A program made the translations under genes and the position numbers. Below are positions 15,406-17,474 of a stretch of DNA of 17,474 bases, piece after piece (position 1 is the first letter of the stretch; every line of letters begins with the position of its first letter). Origin of the DNA: Treponema sp. (GTDB taxonomy: Bacteria > Spirochaetota > Spirochaetia > Treponematales > Breznakiellaceae); contig JAISBK010000078.1 in NCBI GenBank assembly GCA_031266255.1, positions 1 to 17,474 of the forward strand, read 5' to 3'. Under the pieces are notes generated by a model that saw only the letters and a list, made by a program, of their open reading frames with translations, was not told where the DNA came from and did not search any database.

Positions 15406-16536
15406 ATGAAAATTACGGGGCTTAAAGTTTTTGTTACCAATCCGGATCACCGGAATTACGTGTATGTCAAAATTTTTACCGATGAAGGCATCACAGGCAT
15501 CGGCGAAGCCTACTCGGTAGGGCCCGATCTTGCCACGGCAAAAACTATAGAGTATTTTGGGGACTGGCTCATCGGCGAAGATCCAACCAGGGTGGAATAC
15601 CTGTGGACCAAATTGTACAATTACACCCGGTTCCCCGGCGGTTCTGTCATCAACTCCGCCATATCTGGCATTGATTTTGCTCTCTGGGATATTACCGCTA
15701 AAAGCCACAATGTGCCGGTTTACAAAATGTTCGGTGGGCCTACCAGGGATAAGGTGTGGGTCTACGGAAAGCCTCGGGGAAAGACCCATGGGGAGTTGGT
15801 AGACTGCGCCCTGGCGGAAAAAGATCATTACGGCTTCAGCGCCATAAAAACGTTCCTGCCCTTTGCGGAAGGTACAGGCCCTTCGATGAAACAGCTTGAA
15901 AAGAATTTTGCTGCCCTCCGTAGCGCCCTGGGGCCGGATTATCAGATCGCCATCGACTTTCACGCCCGCATACTGGAACCGGCCACTGCCCTGAGCATGG
16001 CCAACGTAATCGCGCCGATGTATCCTTTCTTTATTGAAGAACCTCTGAAGCCAGAAAATATCGGCATGATGGCCGCCCTAAAAGCAAAGATGACCGTCCC
16101 CCTGGCAACCGGTGAATGTCTCTATACTAAGTTTGAGTTTAACGATCTGATTAAAGCCGATGCGGCAGATATTCTCCAGCCGGATCTTTTTGCCAGCGGC
16201 GGCTTTACCGAAGGCCGGAAGATCGCGGCCATGGCCGAGGCGAATTACAAAACCATCGCCCCTCATCATCCGATGAGCCCTTTGGCGACTTATATCAATG
16301 TTCATTTTGCCCTGTCGATTCCGAATTTCCAGATCCTTGAATTCCAGAATGATCATGTGCCAGGACGCCGAGAACTACTCACCGGGGTACTGCAAGTAAA
16401 GGATGGTTATATTGAGCCTCCGGTAAAACCCGGCTGGGGGGTGGAGCTGAACGAAGAATTTATCGACACCCATCCCTACAAGCCCTGGACCAGACCGTTT
16501 TCCAAAAACCATGATGGCTCCATAGCTATCGTGTAG
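15406..16536 (+). CDS. Enolase-superfamily acid-sugar dehydratase/cycloisomerase (MR/MLE type)
   Basis: A 376-aa member of the mandelate racemase/muconate lactonising branch. The N-terminal capping domain (1-115) is followed by a barrel with metal ligands D184, E211 and E237 (DFHAR, FIEEP, ATGEC). H186 after the first ligand and H287 (APHHP) match the general acid/base pair of D-galactonate dehydratase-like enzymes, with nearly the same numbering. K148 (AIKTF) is a further candidate. QPD...GGFTEGRKIAAMAEA is standard family sequence. In this operon it would act after uronate dehydrogenase: dehydrating an aldarate, or opening and dehydrating an aldarolactone. CGGAGGAG precedes the ATG. It is the last gene before the IS66 element, so downstream pathway genes could have been displaced. 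Confidence 0.87.
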   Translation: MKITGLKVFVTNPDHRNYVYVKIFTDEGITGIGEAYSVGPDLATAKTIEYFGDWLIGEDPTRVEYLWTKLYNYTRFPGGSVINSAISGIDFALWDITAKSHNVPVYKMFGGPTRDKVWVYGKPRGKTHGELVDCALAEKDHYGFSAIKTFLPFAEGTGPSMKQLEKNFAALRSALGPDYQIAIDFHARILEPATALSMANVIAPMYPFFIEEPLKPENIGMMAALKAKMTVPLATGECLYTKFEFNDLIKADAADILQPDLFASGGFTEGRKIAAMAEANYKTIAPHHPMSPLATYINVHFALSIPNFQILEFQNDHVPGRRELLTGVLQVKDGYIEPPVKPGWGVELNEEFIDTHPYKPWTRPFSKNHDGSIAIV

Positions 16537-16794
16537 GCGAGCAGACAGCAATTCCGAATTCAACCGTCCGTGGTGTACTCTTTGTCGTAAACAGGCCAAA
16601 ACAAGGCATCCCCTGTAGGCGAAAAACAGGGTCCCCTTTGCGCTTCTCCGTTTTTGCGCTGGTATCCGCACCTTTGGACGCTAAAATGGCAAGGACTACC
16701 CTCCTTTCCAGTAACCGTCAATTACACTGCTTCTGGTGAAAGATAAACCGGTCGCATTAAACTTCCGACATTCGCATGAATATCGGAGGAAAAG

Positions 16795-17088
16795 ATGAAG
16801 ACTTACACAAACGAAGAACGGCGGAACCATGTAACGGCATGGAAGGCAGGCGGATTGACACGAAGCGCGTATGCGCGGGGACAAGGGATACCCGTAACAA
16901 GTTTTTGTAAATGGGCCGAAGAAGAGGGGCCAAGGGGCCGTGGGTTTGTGGAGCTTGCTCATGCGGCATTCCGCCAGGGGAACAAGGAAATCATTATCGA
17001 TAAGGGGGATGTACGAATCCGGCTCCCGGTTGAAATGCTGGAAAGGGTTTTACAAGCGGTGTTTGCTATTTCAGGCGGAACCGTATGA
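16795..17088 (+). CDS. tnpA: IS66 accessory protein TnpA
   Basis: A 97-aa helix-turn-helix protein, the first reading frame of IS66 elements. Residues 1-41 (EERRNHVTAWKAGGLTRSAYA then GIPVTSFCKWAEE) are the DNA-binding part. The later part has the pattern IIIDKGDVRIRLPVEM, which is common in this family before a short C-terminal helix. ATCGGAGGA lies just before the ATG. The stop overlaps the start of tnpB in ATGA, the coupling normally seen in IS66. It probably helps the TnpC transposase find the element's ends. Confidence 0.85.
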   Translation: MKTYTNEERRNHVTAWKAGGLTRSAYARGQGIPVTSFCKWAEEEGPRGRGFVELAHAAFRQGNKEIIIDKGDVRIRLPVEMLERVLQAVFAISGGTV

Positions 17089-17451
17089 CGGTAGATTTAA
17101 GCAGAGTAAAAATCTATATCCGGCCTGGGTATACGGATTTGAGGAAAGGGGTAAACGGCCTTACGGCCGTCATCCAGGAAGAAATGGAATTAAATCCCTT
17201 AAGCGGCAGTGTTTTTCTGTTTTGTAACCGCAGCAGGAAATTATTAAAGGCGGTGTGGTGGGATTTGACGGGATTTTGGTTAAGCCAGAAGCCTCCCACG
17301 CGCAAGCGTGTTCTTAGAGAAAGACAAGTTTCCCTGGCCGGAACACGAGCAGGCGGCGGAAGAAATCAGGGTGGAGGAAGTAAAGATGCTGCTATCGGGG
17401 ATAGATTTCTGGAAAGCCCATAAACCGCTTTTTTATCAAAAAGTCTCATGA
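17085..17451 (+). pseudogene. tnpB: IS66 TnpB, broken by a 19-nt insertion
   Basis: The first 69 codons give a normal IS66 TnpB (MTVDLSRVKIYIRPGYTDLR through WWDLTGFWLSQK). After 17291 the family sequence continues in another frame from 17311: FLEKDKFPWPEHEQAAEE and on to a TGA at 17449-17451. The 19 bases between (17292-17310) contain the hairpin CACGC-GCAA-GCGTG, and removing them restores one frame across the join K-FLEK. As written, the first frame runs on to a stop at 17423 with an unrelated glycine/arginine-rich tail. TnpB is normally about 115 aa, as the repaired version would be. The element may therefore be immobile unless helped in trans, or the site may be a sequencing error. Confidence 0.75.
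17292..17310. repeat. 19-nt palindrome-bearing insertion inside tnpB
   Basis: Nineteen extra bases relative to the expected TnpB reading frame, containing the perfect stem CACGC/GCGTG with loop GCAA. The length is inferred from where family similarity stops in one frame and resumes in the next. Confidence 0.5.
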
Positions 17452-17474
17452 AAAGAATTTACACAGGGATCAAG
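17448..17474 (+). CDS. tnpC: Possible start of IS66 transposase TnpC (cut by window edge)
   Basis: An ATG at 17448 overlaps the TGA of the repaired tnpB frame (ATGA), as is usual between IS66 genes, and nine codons (MKRIYTGIK) are open to the window edge. Too short to identify by sequence; the call rests on position alone. Confidence 0.35.

Larger units (their letters stand above)
16615..17474 (+). mobile_element. IS66-family insertion sequence, left part
   Basis: The tnpA-tnpB-(tnpC) order starting at 16795 identifies an IS66-type element that continues past the right edge. The left end is uncertain: GTAGGCG at 16615 resembles the GTA-starting inverted repeats of IS66 elements, and GTAAACAGG at 16586 is an alternative. 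The right end is outside the window, so the inverted repeat cannot be matched. Between 16537 and 16794 I see no gene. Confidence 0.6.

Noticed and set aside
16609..16629. CCCTGT/ACAGGG hairpin as a terminator for the catabolic operon
   Set aside because: The 6-bp stem has no T-run after it and coincides with the likely insertion-sequence end.

Overview
The window looks like chromosomal DNA from a spirochaete, most likely a Treponema of roughly 50% G+C such as the termite-gut species. The main clue is a solute-binding protein whose signal peptide ends in VYA followed by GGGGQ, a style common in treponeme binding proteins. This is inference from protein style and base composition; there is no rRNA or other marker gene here.

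Layout. Positions 1-442 are mobile-element debris: the 5' end of an IS630-type transposase running off the left edge (minus strand), abutting the decayed 3' end of a group II intron (maturase C-terminus, domain V, domain VI). Positions 443-635 hold no gene that I can see. A 70-aa unknown small protein (636-848, minus) and a large GH106-like alpha-L-rhamnosidase (910-4029, minus) are read leftward. A 269-bp divergent promoter region (4030-4298) carries two near-consensus sigma70 promoters and two perfect palindromes. Rightward follow an LplB/YtcP-type permease pair and their large binding protein (4299-7938). A 230-bp gap full of hairpins comes next, then a second sugar ABC importer (lipoprotein 8169-9494, permeases 9567-11322). 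The rest of the operon is a GH28 enzyme, a uronate dehydrogenase, a GntR/FCD regulator, a DapA/NanA-family lyase and an acid-sugar dehydratase of the enolase superfamily (11384-16536). An IS66 element begins after it (about 16615 to the right edge), with a broken tnpB.

How the genes fit together. Both glycoside hydrolases lack signal peptides, so oligosaccharides are probably imported whole by one or both ABC systems and cut in the cytoplasm. GH106-type (rhamnose-releasing) plus GH28 (galacturonan or rhamnogalacturonan) activity points to pectin, especially rhamnogalacturonan I. The released uronic acid would be oxidised by uronate dehydrogenase to an aldarolactone. The dehydratase and the DapA-type enzyme would then produce a keto-deoxy-hexarate and cleave or decarboxylate it: the oxidative uronate route rather than the usual UxaC/UxuA isomerase route. 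The FCD regulator is the natural candidate to bind the palindrome at the rightward transcription start. No ABC ATPase and no 2-oxoglutarate-semialdehyde dehydrogenase lie in the window. Mobile elements on both flanks suggest that the pectin locus sits in a rearranging or transferred segment.
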